Positions 50,199-57,781 of a DNA stretch of 64,000 bases are shown here, piece by piece. The stretch covers positions 1 to 64,000 of IMG/VR virus record IMGVR_UViG_3300027895_000005. One strand, 5' to 3'. This stretch comes from a virus. Made by a program: the position numbers and the translations under genes. Position 1 is the stretch's first letter, and every line of letters starts with the position of its first letter. Under the pieces are notes generated by a model, which saw only the letters and a program-made list of their open reading frames with translations, did no database searches and was not told where the DNA came from.

Positions 50199-51659
50199 CT
50201 ACCGCCTGGGGAACAGCCTTCCCCGACCGGGCGGGACCATTTCGGACAGGCGTGGAGCTTCGCGGGGGGCTTGCTCGGGGGCGGGAGCGGACGAGGGGGC
50301 GTCCCAGGGGCCACCGTGCAGATCGAAGTGGGCAATCATATACCTGATCGCGTCCGCGGAATGGTTGTCCTTGTCCACGGGTTCGTCTTTCTTGTGGCTG
50401 TCTTCCCAGATGTACGCATCTACTTCCTCGTCGAACCCGATGGGGGACTTGGATTCTTCCAGCAGAGGGTCGCGACCGTCGAGGCGGTCTCGGAAGAAGA
50501 ACAGCCTCGCCTTGCCATCTCCCGCATCGCGAAGCCTCACCTGTACCCGTTCGATTCCGGGAAGCTTGTCCTTCTTGGCCTTCGTCGTGCCCATCTTCAA
50601 GTATCGCTCAAGAGTGGCCCTACCCTCCGCGTCGTGGTCGCAGACGATGGCCTTGGGGCGGATGCGGGCGAGGATGGAGTCTACCGAATGGCCAGTCTTC
50701 TTCGCCCAACTTTCCGCCTCTTCGTGAAGCAGTTGCAGCATCCGCTTGGCGTGGTCCTCCACGAGCGTCATCGTCCGGTAGATCTCGCGGTAGCAGTAGA
50801 GGCGGCCGTCGTGGTCCTGTGCGAAGAACAGACAAGCGAAGGGGTTGGTATACCCGAAGTCGATCGACCAGTACCGGGGCCACTCCCAGGGCACGTCGAA
50901 GCGGTCGATCAGGTGAATCGTACGGTCCCAGCCTTCGTACACCACCCCTTCGGCCTGTACCCATCGGCCGAAGCGCAGGCGCTGCTTTCGCGGGCCGGTG
51001 AGATTGTCCAGCTTGGCGATGTAGTCACGGCCAACCGATGTCCAACCACCGTTGCGCCAGAAGAGCGGGTTGTCTTCGTGCCGACTGTCGAGCATCACCG
51101 TCTGGCCGCGGTCGCATCGCTTTTTCAGCCAGTGGGTTGGGGCGTCGGGGTTCGTGTCAGCGATGATCTGCTGGTACGGCATCTTCCCGTGACGCAACGG
51201 TCGCGTCAGCAACTCCCAATCGTTCTCGGTCAACTCGATGGCCTCTTGAACATAAACGACGTCGTACTCCGTACTGAGCGTCTTGCTCGGCTTGTCCATG
51301 CCGCCCAGGACGATGGTTGACCCGTTGGGGTAGTGGTAAGCTTGCCGAACTCGCCTCTGTCCGCCCGTTTGTAGTGCTGGATGGTTCGGCAGGAGGACTT
51401 GAGACTCAAAAGTGACCAGCGCAGACTCGGTGAGCGACTCTCGCGTCTTGCGGACAATCAGGCCGCGCATGCCAGGATAATTTCTGGCGCAGAGATTGAG
51501 TTTCTCGAGGGCCGCCCTCGTTTTGCCGGTGCCTGCAGGCCCAGCCAAAAGTACCTCCGGCGACCTGTCAAGAATCATCGCCAGGCACTTACCGACCGGA
51601 TGATACGGCCGGTTGTTGGCAGTCACCTCTCCAGGCTTGGGATAGCTGGCGGCGCTCAT
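50199..51659 (-). CDS. Terminase large subunit (ATPase/nuclease)
   Basis: A 486-residue protein that packages DNA into the prohead. The ATPase part has GPAGTGKT (Walker A, residues 40-47), the Walker B-like DVVYVQEAIE near 133-142 with the catalytic Glu in the acidic pair, and a coupling motif around IADTNPDAP. The nuclease part shows an RNase H-like Asp triad: SIDFGYTN (D267), CDHDAEG (D341/D343) and NHSADAIRY (D436). Length and motif order fit phage large terminases. The start overlaps the small subunit stop by four bases. Confidence 0.92.
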   Translation of the reverse strand: MSAASYPKPGEVTANNRPYHPVGKCLAMILDRSPEVLLAGPAGTGKTRAALEKLNLCARNYPGMRGLIVRKTRESLTESALVTFESQVLLPNHPALQTGGQRRVRQAYHYPNGSTIVLGGMDKPSKTLSTEYDVVYVQEAIELTENDWELLTRPLRHGKMPYQQIIADTNPDAPTHWLKKRCDRGQTVMLDSRHEDNPLFWRNGGWTSVGRDYIAKLDNLTGPRKQRLRFGRWVQAEGVVYEGWDRTIHLIDRFDVPWEWPRYWSIDFGYTNPFACLFFAQDHDGRLYCYREIYRTMTLVEDHAKRMLQLLHEEAESWAKKTGHSVDSILARIRPKAIVCDHDAEGRATLERYLKMGTTKAKKDKLPGIERVQVRLRDAGDGKARLFFFRDRLDGRDPLLEESKSPIGFDEEVDAYIWEDSHKKDEPVDKDNHSADAIRYMIAHFDLHGGPWDAPSSAPAPEQAPREAPRLSEMVPPGRGRLFPRR

Positions 51660-52189
51660 ACCTGTTCAGGATCGAACCCAGCATACGCCTTGAAAGGCAG
51701 GCCGCCGCTTGTGATATCCTTCTTTTCGGGTTCGTTCAAACCCCACAGTTTACGGAGATCGGCAAGAGCTGCACGAGCCTCGGCGATGTAAGCCGTGTCA
51801 CCGACCTGCCCCTTCACTTTGCGAGTGACAATCTGGCCGGGCATCGCTCGCTCGACTTCTGCTTCGCCTTCATCGGCAGGTTCGATAACAACCGTTGTCT
51901 CTGTGGTCACTTCGACGGCGTCTTTCTTGGATCGCTCCCAGGCCTGCAAGGCCTCGTCAATGATATGGTCGAGGCGATTGGATTGATCCGCTTTCATCCG
52001 TAGGACGTCTTCGGTGATTTCCTTGAGTGCGCGGTCGCAGAGTCGGGACAGCATCTTGGAGATTGTGGACGGATCTACTTCCAGTGTCGCCGCAATCCTC
52101 GCGTGCGTCCATCCCTGCTGTCGCAACGCCCAGGCCTGCCGCTCTCGCTCTCGCACCACCTCGGGAATATCCTTCTGCCGACCGGCCAT
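51656..52189 (-). CDS. Terminase small subunit
   Basis: A 177-residue protein with a DNA-binding N-terminus: a helix-turn-helix QQGWTHARIAATLEVDPSTI near residues 25-45, then a helical core RLDHIIDEALQAWERSKK. A beta-rich middle (VVIEPADEGEAEVERA) and a helix KKLWGLNEPEKK-like end follow. In phages this subunit recognises pac/cos and the large subunit cuts. It sits directly upstream of the large subunit with overlapping start/stop. The call rests on the HTH and position. Confidence 0.8.
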   Translation of the reverse strand: MAGRQKDIPEVVRERERQAWALRQQGWTHARIAATLEVDPSTISKMLSRLCDRALKEITEDVLRMKADQSNRLDHIIDEALQAWERSKKDAVEVTTETTVVIEPADEGEAEVERAMPGQIVTRKVKGQVGDTAYIAEARAALADLRKLWGLNEPEKKDITSGGLPFKAYAGFDPEQV

Positions 52190-52231
52190 TATGACACCCT
52201 GACGTGAATCTGCGCATCAACGCCACCCCTA

Positions 52232-52275
52232 GATTCGCCAATACATTCCGAAGTAATCTTACCCTACGGCGAATC
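52232..52275. promoter_or_regulatory. Inverted repeat in divergent region before the plus-strand genes
   Basis: GATTCGCC (52232-52239) and its exact complement GGCGAATC (52268-52275) face each other in the gap between the terminase (leftward) and the 52330 gene (rightward). A TATACAAT-like box follows the right arm. The spacing of 28 bases suits a looped or dimeric operator. The role is inferred. Confidence 0.35.
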
Positions 52276-52329
52276 TTCCTATACAATTTGACGCAACGCC
52301 CACCCTCTCCACCGGGGCCAGTCCCCACA

Positions 52330-53580
52330 ATGACCGACGAGACCGAAGAACCTGGGGCGCTTTTTGCGGAACTTCCAATGGAGCGGATGGACCCACAGGC
52401 GGCTAACCTGTTGGATCTCGAGCGCGATCATGGGCTTCCCCCGGCAGGCATGGACGCCTTGAAGTGGCAGGGGGGGCAGGACGCCATCAATCCGCGTGAC
52501 TTCTGCGATTGCGAGGGTGAATGCACCTGCGCCGAGGAATGGCTGGAGTTGCTGCTGGCCTTTGACCGCAAGGGGTATTCCGATCCCAAACCGCCGCGCT
52601 CGCCGATGTGGGAACAGAACTACGAGAAACGCATCAATATCATGGAGGAGCGGGCGCTGTCTGGGCGTGCCATCCGACGCAAAGGGGACTGGGACCACGA
52701 GGCCGGTCTCAAGGTGGCGAGGAAGGTCACAGCGGGCAAGGCAACTGTGGCGTGCGAGGGGAAGCCGGCGCGGGAACAAACGAAGGAGGAAAGAGACTGG
52801 GCGCTGCACAAGGAAATCCTTGAGAGCAACCTGCGGCGGGAGGTAAACCGCGAGTACGTGCTGGCAAGGGTGGCGTCCGGGACGGGATACGAGGACCCGG
52901 AGGCGACGGCGTCGATTCGTCAGGAAGAGGAAAAGCGGTATCTGATGGCGCTGGGAGTGCTGCGGGAAAAACCAGGCGACAACGAGACGGCGACCATCAC
53001 GAAAGCGAAGGTAAGACGTGAAGCAAAACGGAAAAATGCTGGCCGACATAGCCGGGGAGTTGAGGGCGGCGCACCAGCGGAGCGAAACTGTGCTGATATG
53101 GAAGGGGACGGCGATCGAACTGGGGAAACTGCTGCTCGAAGCAAGGAGGCTTATCGGTTCGAAGGGATGGCTGACGTGGCTGGCGGAGAACACGAAGATC
53201 AGCGCGAGGACGGCACAGAACTACATGAGGCTGGCGCAAGCCGGGTGACGGCAGAGGAAGAATCAACCGGGACGGAAACACCAAGGGAGGCGAAAGCGAG
53301 CAATGGATCGAAACGAGCAAGAACTGACGATGCTGGCCGAGAAGATCAACGCCGGGCATCAGAGGATCGAGAGCGGACTGCGAACCACGCTGGCCGACGC
53401 CGTCGAGGTCGGCAAGTGGCTGATCCTGGCGCAGGACAAGGTCGAGGGCCACAAATGGGTGGAGTGGATGGAGAACAACCTAACCTTCTCCGTGCGGACG
53501 GCGCAGAAGTACAAGCGGGTGGCGAATCACGCTACCGAGAAGGGGGAGTATGCGCCGTTCCCGGCGCATATGGGAGTTGA
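52330..53580 (+). CDS. Hypothetical protein with long 3' overlap into the DUF3102 genes
   Basis: An open frame of 416 residues from ATG 52330 (MTDETEEPGALFAELPMERM). The first 230 residues look genuine, helical and charged, with a Cys cluster (CDCEGECTCAEEW) and repeated helix/turn motifs ending ALGVLREKPGDNETATITKA. From about 53018 the frame turns into a Gly/Arg-rich sequence that overlaps two other genes in frame 2, typical of shadow coding. The protein probably ends near 53020, or continues by frameshift. Neither a clear stop there nor a conserved continuation is seen. Confidence 0.55.
   Translation: MTDETEEPGALFAELPMERMDPQAANLLDLERDHGLPPAGMDALKWQGGQDAINPRDFCDCEGECTCAEEWLELLLAFDRKGYSDPKPPRSPMWEQNYEKRINIMEERALSGRAIRRKGDWDHEAGLKVARKVTAGKATVACEGKPAREQTKEERDWALHKEILESNLRREVNREYVLARVASGTGYEDPEATASIRQEEEKRYLMALGVLREKPGDNETATITKAKVRREAKRKNAGRHSRGVEGGAPAERNCADMEGDGDRTGETAARSKEAYRFEGMADVAGGEHEDQREDGTELHEAGASRVTAEEESTGTETPREAKASNGSKRARTDDAGREDQRRASEDRERTANHAGRRRRGRQVADPGAGQGRGPQMGGVDGEQPNLLRADGAEVQAGGESRYREGGVCAVPGAYGS
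53018..53248 (+). CDS. DUF3102-like protein (copy 1)
   Basis: A 76-residue protein from GTG 53018 behind GAAGG. The family core is visible: ELGKLLLEARRLIGSKGWLT, then WLAENTKISARTAQNYMRLA. Such proteins are small helical HTH-like proteins found in phages and mobile elements, with unknown function. It lies wholly inside the longer frame of 52330-53580, so the overlap is real or the upper frame is unused. Confidence 0.75.
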   Translation: MKQNGKMLADIAGELRAAHQRSETVLIWKGTAIELGKLLLEARRLIGSKGWLTWLAENTKISARTAQNYMRLAQAG

Positions 53581-53923
53581 CGAGTCGTTTGAATTCATCG
53601 CGGACGTCGAGGAAGACGACGCTTCGGGCATGACTCCCGAAGAGATCGCCGCCGTCATCGCCGAACGCGAAAAGGCAGCAGCGGAGCGTTCGGCGAAGCG
53701 TGATACGCGGGTGGCCGAACAGAGCGAGGACCGGAAGTTCCACCGGAAGATGGTGACCTTGAAAAACCTCGCCCGGGTCTTGCCTGAGATCGACTACGAG
53801 CCGAGCGAGGAGGAGCGGGAGAGCCTGCGCAAGCCGGTGATCCAGCTCGCCCACTGGCTGGGCGTGCCCATCGCCGAGGAGGTTGCCGCGGGTGAAGTTG
53901 CCTGCGGGGAAGCAGTCGCATAG
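53303..53923 (+). CDS. DUF3102-like protein with charged C-terminal region (copy 2)
   Basis: A 206-residue protein, MDRNEQELTMLAEKINAGHQ. The N-terminal 75 residues match the DUF3102 plan: DAVEVGKWLILAQDKVEGHK, WVEWMENNLTFSVRTAQKYK. The rest is a highly charged helix (EEIAAVIAEREKAAAERSAKR) ending GEVACGEAVA. A strong terminator follows the stop. It is the longest of the three copies. Confidence 0.75.
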   Translation: MDRNEQELTMLAEKINAGHQRIESGLRTTLADAVEVGKWLILAQDKVEGHKWVEWMENNLTFSVRTAQKYKRVANHATEKGEYAPFPAHMGVDESFEFIADVEEDDASGMTPEEIAAVIAEREKAAAERSAKRDTRVAEQSEDRKFHRKMVTLKNLARVLPEIDYEPSEEERESLRKPVIQLAHWLGVPIAEEVAAGEVACGEAVA

Positions 53924-53960
53924 GATACAGGGGTTCTTCCGCATGTGGTTCTCCTGATGA

Positions 53961-54001
53961 CCCCCGCGCGACGCAAGCAGCCCGTCGCGCGGGGGTTTTT
54001 C
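53961..54001 (+). terminator. Intrinsic terminator after the DUF3102 copy 2 gene
   Basis: CCCCCGCGCGACG (53961-53973) pairs perfectly with CGTCGCGCGGGGG (53983-53995), with a 9-base loop, followed by TTTTTC. This 13-base GC stem with a T-run is a textbook rho-independent terminator on the plus strand. A near twin lies at 54517-54554. Confidence 0.85.
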
Positions 54002-54018
54002 GTTGGAGGAGGAAGCCG

Positions 54019-54198
54019 ATGGACAAGTGCCAGGCGGAACGAAAGATGGCGAAGCTTGTCGAGACGGGGAAGTATCTCCTGGAGGCGCGAGAACTTGTCG
54101 AGCCCGGGACATGGCTGATGTACCTGCGAAAGTGGGATATCAGTCCGGGAAGGGCGCGAAGGTGCATGAAGCTGGCGCAGGCAAAGGGGGCGTCATGA
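54019..54198 (+). CDS. DUF3102-like protein (copy 3)
   Basis: A 59-residue protein, MDKCQAERKMAKLVETGKYL, behind GGAGGAGG. It keeps the core only: LVETGKYLLEARELVEPGTW, LMYLRKWDISPGRARRCMKLA. It is shorter than the other copies and overlaps the next start (ATGA). It lies just after the terminator, so it is probably read by partial read-through or its own promoter. Confidence 0.7.
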   Translation: MDKCQAERKMAKLVETGKYLLEARELVEPGTWLMYLRKWDISPGRARRCMKLAQAKGAS

Positions 54199-54446
54199 GC
54201 GACAACGCGAACTACACCCTGGTCGTGCCCTTCCTGACGGATGAACCCCTCTTCGCTTTTGGCGTGGAGTACGGCCTTCTGTTCGCGCGAATGAGCGACC
54301 CCAACGTGAACGAGATCCACGACTACTGCTCGATCTGGTTGCAAGAGCAGATCACCCTGACGGCGAATCGGTGCGGGTGGCGCATCGTCGAGATGTCCAC
54401 GGTCGATGAGTGCTGGTTCTGGCTGCGGATGAAACGCAGCCGGTGA
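54195..54446 (+). CDS. Small hypothetical protein
   Basis: An 83-residue protein, MSDNANYTLVVPFLTDEPLF, overlapping copy 3's stop (ATGA). It is a compact alpha/beta protein (AFGVEYGLLFARMSDPN, CGWRIVEMSTVDECWFWLRM) with two conserved-looking Cys. No family was recognised. Confidence 0.65.
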   Translation: MSDNANYTLVVPFLTDEPLFAFGVEYGLLFARMSDPNVNEIHDYCSIWLQEQITLTANRCGWRIVEMSTVDECWFWLRMKRSR

Positions 54447-54516
54447 GGGTTGCCGGCCGCAAGGGTCGGCGGTAGGATGGGATGACCACACGAGCCAGGG
54501 GTGTCAGAGGCCCATT

Positions 54517-54554
54517 CCCCCGCGACGTTGTACCAGGACGTCGCGGGGGTTTTT
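54517..54554 (+). terminator. Intrinsic terminator before the att/integrase region
   Basis: CCCCCGCGACG (54517-54527) pairs with CGTCGCGGGGG (54539-54549), with an 11-base loop, then TTTTTC. It nearly copies the terminator at 53961-54001. It closes the 54019-54446 operon on the plus strand. Confidence 0.85.
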
Positions 54555-54916
54555 CGTCTACCGCGCTACTACCGCGCAACGCGCGATATTTACCTCTGGA
54601 CGGGGTAATGTGAAGCAGTACGAACGCTTGTGAAGTCCGCTCAAAAATCCCCCTGTACACAATCCATCCCTCTTTGTATCCTGTTACCCGTCCGATGTTT
54701 GCGGCACGACGACGCAGCCGGACGACTGCCGTTCATACTCACGCGCGAATGGTTCATAAGGCCAAGGTCAGTGGTTCAAATCCACTCGCCGCTACTGTCA
54801 TAACATGATGCTGGCAATGGACTTGCGAACCGGATTCATGAGAATCCGCGAGCATGGAACGGCAGGATCGGCGCGGTAAGATGTCGCGCTACCTCTTGCA
54901 GGGAGGCTTGCCTTCC
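54555..54916. other. Non-coding att region (362 bases) before the integrase
   Basis: No convincing gene is present. The stretch contains the tRNA-3'-end core (54753-54794) and AT-rich DNA (CGCGCGATATTTACC) that could hold integrase arm sites. TGAAGTCCGCTC at 54631-54642 is repeated with one change at 56130-56141 (TGAAGTCCGGTC). Confidence 0.5.
54753..54794 (+). other. Putative attP core: 3' half of a tRNA gene
   Basis: TTCATAAGGCCAAGGTCAGT continues to GGTTCAAATCC and CGCCGCTA. The TTCATAA anticodon-like loop (CAT), the T-arm (AGTGG-TTCAAAT-CCACT) and the acceptor 3' strand are visible. The 5' half is missing, since the upstream bases do not pair. Integrases of this family often cross over in the anticodon loop and carry a copy of the tRNA 3' end so that the host gene stays intact. 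The tRNA would be a Met or Ile-CAT type. Confidence 0.6.
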
Positions 54917-56101
54917 ATGCCACGCATTCCACGAGCTCCTGGTTACCGGCTCCATCGGGCGTCCGGTCAGGCGGTCGTCACCTTCAACCAGGGCAAGCAG
55001 CGCCACACGGTTTATCTGGGCGTGTACGACAGCCCTGAATCCCATGCCATGTACAAGCGGAAGGTCGCCGAGTGGTTTGCCGCGGGTGGGACGGAACCTC
55101 CACCGCGCAAGGCGGCGATCACGGTGAGCGAACTGCTCGCCGCCTACTGGGTTCACGCGAAGGCCTACTACGTCAAGGACGGCGAACCCACCACGCAGCA
55201 ACGACGCATCAAGAAGACCATCGGGATGGTGGGGGACCTGTACGGATCAACCCCGGCCAGCGAGTTCTCGCCGCGCGCACTCAAGGCCGTGCGCGAGGTG
55301 ATGGTGCGCGAGGGGTGGAAGCGGAAGGTGGTCAACCAGCGGGTCCAGCTCATCGTCCAGGCGTTCCGCTGGGCCGTCGAGGAAGAGCTGGTCGGTGCGA
55401 CCGTCCACCAGGCCCTGACCGCTGTGGACGCCCTCAAGAAAGGGAGGACCCCGGCGCCGGAAAGCGAGAAGGTGGAACCTGCCCCCGAGCATTCCATCGA
55501 GGCCGTGCGGCCGATCCTCTCCCCTGCCCTCCGCGATGCGATGGACGTCCAGTTGCTGACGGCTGCGCGGCCCGGGGAAGTCCTGGACATGCGGCCGTGC
55601 GACCTGGACGTCAGGGGAGAGGTGTGGTTCTACCGCCCGGAGTCGTGGAAGACCGAACACCACGAGGGCAGCGAGAAGGTCGTCTACATCGGACCGCGGT
55701 GTCAGGAGATCCTGCGGAAGCGGTGGCCGGCGAAGGAGGATGAGTACTTCTTCTCCCCGCGCCGGGAGATGGAGGAGCGGTGCAAGAGGCTCCGGGCGGC
55801 GCGCAAGTCGCCGGTCCAGCCGTCACAGAAGAACCGCCGCAAGAAGGGGCGTAAGCGTCCCTGGGGGGAGAAGTACCTCGAGACGTCCTACGGGCACGCG
55901 GTAACCAGAGCGTGCATCAGGGCAGGCGTGGAGCACTTCTCCCCCCACCAGCTCCGCCACAGCGCCGCAACCCGAATCCGGGCGCAGTTCGGGATCGAAA
56001 CAGCGTCGGTGATACTGGGGCACGCACACCTCTCCACTACCGAGATCTATGCAGAGGCCAATACCAGCGCAGCCGTCAAGGCAATGAAAGCCGCGGGCTG
56101 A
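54917..56101 (+). CDS. int: Tyrosine recombinase/integrase
   Basis: A 394-residue protein that catalyses site-specific integration and excision. ATG 54917 (MPRIPRAPGY) follows AGGGAGG; an upstream ATG at 54881 would add 12 residues. The core-binding region spans about residues 65-150. The catalytic set is R218 in TAARPGE, H344-x-x-R347 in HQLRH, H369 in GHAHL and Y378 in TTEIYAE. An Arg/Lys-rich insert of about 40 residues (residues 290-320, PVQPSQKNRRKKGRKR) sits before the second catalytic block. It lies next to the tRNA-type att core, as expected for a phage integrase. Confidence 0.93.
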   Translation: MPRIPRAPGYRLHRASGQAVVTFNQGKQRHTVYLGVYDSPESHAMYKRKVAEWFAAGGTEPPPRKAAITVSELLAAYWVHAKAYYVKDGEPTTQQRRIKKTIGMVGDLYGSTPASEFSPRALKAVREVMVREGWKRKVVNQRVQLIVQAFRWAVEEELVGATVHQALTAVDALKKGRTPAPESEKVEPAPEHSIEAVRPILSPALRDAMDVQLLTAARPGEVLDMRPCDLDVRGEVWFYRPESWKTEHHEGSEKVVYIGPRCQEILRKRWPAKEDEYFFSPRREMEERCKRLRAARKSPVQPSQKNRRKKGRKRPWGEKYLETSYGHAVTRACIRAGVEHFSPHQLRHSAATRIRAQFGIETASVILGHAHLSTTEIYAEANTSAAVKAMKAAG

Positions 56102-56191
56102 CGATGGGTGCAATCCTCGCGGAGTCTCTTGAAGTCCGGTCAGGTTCGGTCATAGACTGATGAGGGTACCTCCCGGCCGTGGAGCCCTGTC

Positions 56192-56587
56192 ATGCCGGCC
56201 AGCAGCGAAGCGGTCCAGCGCCTGCGAATAGCGCTCAGCGAGGCGTCCCGTGCGGCGGACGCCATTCTCGAAGAAGACGACCCCTGCAAGGTGGCCAGGC
56301 TGTGCCGAGTCGAGCGCGCCTGCGTGGAATGCCTGATCCGCGCCGGCCAGCGATGCACCCTCCCGCAACTCCGCGAGGTGGTCGAGGCACGCCTGGCAGA
56401 ACCTGTCGCCGAGGGGATGCTCAAGGCGATGTTGGCGCGAATGACGGCGCCTGAGGTGAACATCCTTCACAGCGATCGAAGCGCCCATCCCCCGGGCTAT
56501 CAGCTTACCCCTGCCTTCCTCTCCCTCTTCCCTGTCGAACGAATTGAGAGACTGCGGACGTCCGCTGTACGATCTGACTGTGCCTGA
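56192..56587 (+). CDS. Hypothetical protein downstream of integrase
   Basis: A 131-residue protein, MPASSEAVQRLRIALSEASR, behind GGAGCCC. Helices (AADAILEEDDPCKVARLCR, RAGQRCTLPQLREVVEARLAEP) and three Cys dominate. The leucine-rich end (FLSLFPVERIERLRTSAV) may be an extra helix. No family was recognised. Confidence 0.6.
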   Translation: MPASSEAVQRLRIALSEASRAADAILEEDDPCKVARLCRVERACVECLIRAGQRCTLPQLREVVEARLAEPVAEGMLKAMLARMTAPEVNILHSDRSAHPPGYQLTPAFLSLFPVERIERLRTSAVRSDCA

Positions 56588-56728
56588 GCGGAGTTCGCCC
56601 GACGTCGGCCGCGCCTTTCGCGATCTCTTGCCTCATTTCCCTGCCATTCGCGGCACAACCAATCCGGCTCGTGGTCCGACGAAGGGGGTGCGCGTATCCT
56701 GCAACAGCACGTCAAGCAGGAGGAACCG

Positions 56729-57118
56729 ATGAGCGAGCCGCTGGATCTGGGACCGCTGGAAGAATTCGACGACGAGAAGTCCATCGACATGCAAGAGGCG
56801 CGGAAGCTGATGCGCGGCCGGGCGGGCCGGGCGAGCCTCGAGGTTGTGCGGCGATGGGCCAACCCGTGTCGCGGATGCCGGCCCCGGGGAGAAGCTGGTC
56901 CCGTACTCGTACTGCCGGCGGTCAAGGTGTCGGGGGGCTGGCGCACAATGGCGAGCTGGGTTGCGGCATTCGAGAGGGAGAGGCAGCGTCAGGGGATGGG
57001 GACGAGGGTGTTCCCGCAGGAGTCGCGGACGCCAAAGCAAGCGGCAGCAGGGCATCGCCGGGCAACGGCGTTCCTCGAGGCGGAAGGGGTTATCAAGCCG
57101 GTTTCGCCGAAGGGGTGA
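56729..57118 (+). CDS. DUF1580-like DNA-binding protein
   Basis: A 129-residue protein, MSEPLDLGPLEEFDDEKSID, behind CAGGAGGAA. The body, QEARKLMRGRAGRASLEVVRRW, then CRGCRPRGEAGPVLVLPAVK and TMASWVAAFERERQ, follows the DUF1580 plan (A..L.gr.GrpxhxSTl.RWa..G.rG..Le....Gg...tS.eal..F), a small planctomycete HTH/excisionase-like family. It may act as an excisionase or regulator beside the integrase. The family match is by eye. Confidence 0.65.
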   Translation: MSEPLDLGPLEEFDDEKSIDMQEARKLMRGRAGRASLEVVRRWANPCRGCRPRGEAGPVLVLPAVKVSGGWRTMASWVAAFERERQRQGMGTRVFPQESRTPKQAAAGHRRATAFLEAEGVIKPVSPKG

Positions 57119-57281
57119 CCCGCCCGCCCTGGTCCCGGCTGAACCGGCACTTGAGGACGTCAGCGTGAGCCTTGTGGAGGTCGAGTTGAGCTTTGCGCTC
57201 GTGATTGAATCGAAGGAACGCCGTTGCATAGACGCCGCGGCAGGCGTCGGTGAGGTTGCGGGAGAGGTCGTCGGGGTTCAT
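57093..57281 (-). CDS. Small hypothetical protein
   Basis: A 62-residue protein, MNPDDLSRNLTDACRGVYAT, with start ATG 57281. It is helical and basic (FLRFNHERKAQLDLHKAHADV). Its 3' end overlaps the end of the plus-strand DUF1580-like gene by 26 bases (convergent). No family was recognised. Confidence 0.55.
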   Translation of the reverse strand: MNPDDLSRNLTDACRGVYATAFLRFNHERKAQLDLHKAHADVLKCRFSRDQGGRVTPSAKPA

Positions 57282-57321
57282 GGGAGGCGCCGGAAAGAGT
57301 GAGGGGTAGGCGAAGGGGTGA

Positions 57322-57705
57322 TCAGCAGAAACTGTATCGGGTGTGGCGGTCGGACACAATGAAGCCGTTCAGCCAGATCGTAACGCTGACAAGGTCCTCG
57401 CGCATCCGGACCTCGTAGAAGAGTTCGTCTGGTAACGGGTTAAGCGCGAAGACGTCGGGGTTGAATGCGAGAGCGCCGGGATCGTCCTGAAGCAGCCGGT
57501 AAACGGCATGGCGCTCAGCCCACCAGCAATCCGGCCAGCCTAGGACCGGGAGCGCCTTGTGACGAGCGAGACCGCTGCGAAGGCGATCGAGATGGGAGTA
57601 GCCCAGTATTGCATCAACCCGAACAAGTGCCGGTTGCCTGATGCCGGCAGAAAACGCCGGAGCGCGATCATACAGGTGGGGACGAGGAGGCAGGTCGGTC
57701 GCCAT
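57322..57705 (-). CDS. Hypothetical protein
   Basis: A 127-residue protein, MATDLPPRPHLYDRAPAFSA. It is an alpha/beta protein with a Trp-rich block (PVLGWPDCWWAERHAVYRLL) and an ending VSVTIWLNGFIVSDRHTRYSFC. It belongs to the minus-strand control group. No family was recognised. Confidence 0.6.
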   Translation of the reverse strand: MATDLPPRPHLYDRAPAFSAGIRQPALVRVDAILGYSHLDRLRSGLARHKALPVLGWPDCWWAERHAVYRLLQDDPGALAFNPDVFALNPLPDELFYEVRMREDLVSVTIWLNGFIVSDRHTRYSFC

Positions 57706-57781
57706 GAGAAGTCCTTCGTGGGGGAATTGGCGAGAAGAGGAGCACCCGCAGAGCTGGCAAACGGCTCTGCGGGTGAGGGGG

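Noticed and set aside
52279-53193. 304-codon minus-strand frame opposite the 52330 gene
   Set aside because: Leu/Arg/Ser-rich shadow with no start signal. The plus strand carries the DUF3102 motif and ribosome sites.
54753-54794. Full tRNA gene
   Set aside because: The 5' acceptor, D-arm and anticodon 5' stem are absent. Only the 3' half can be folded.
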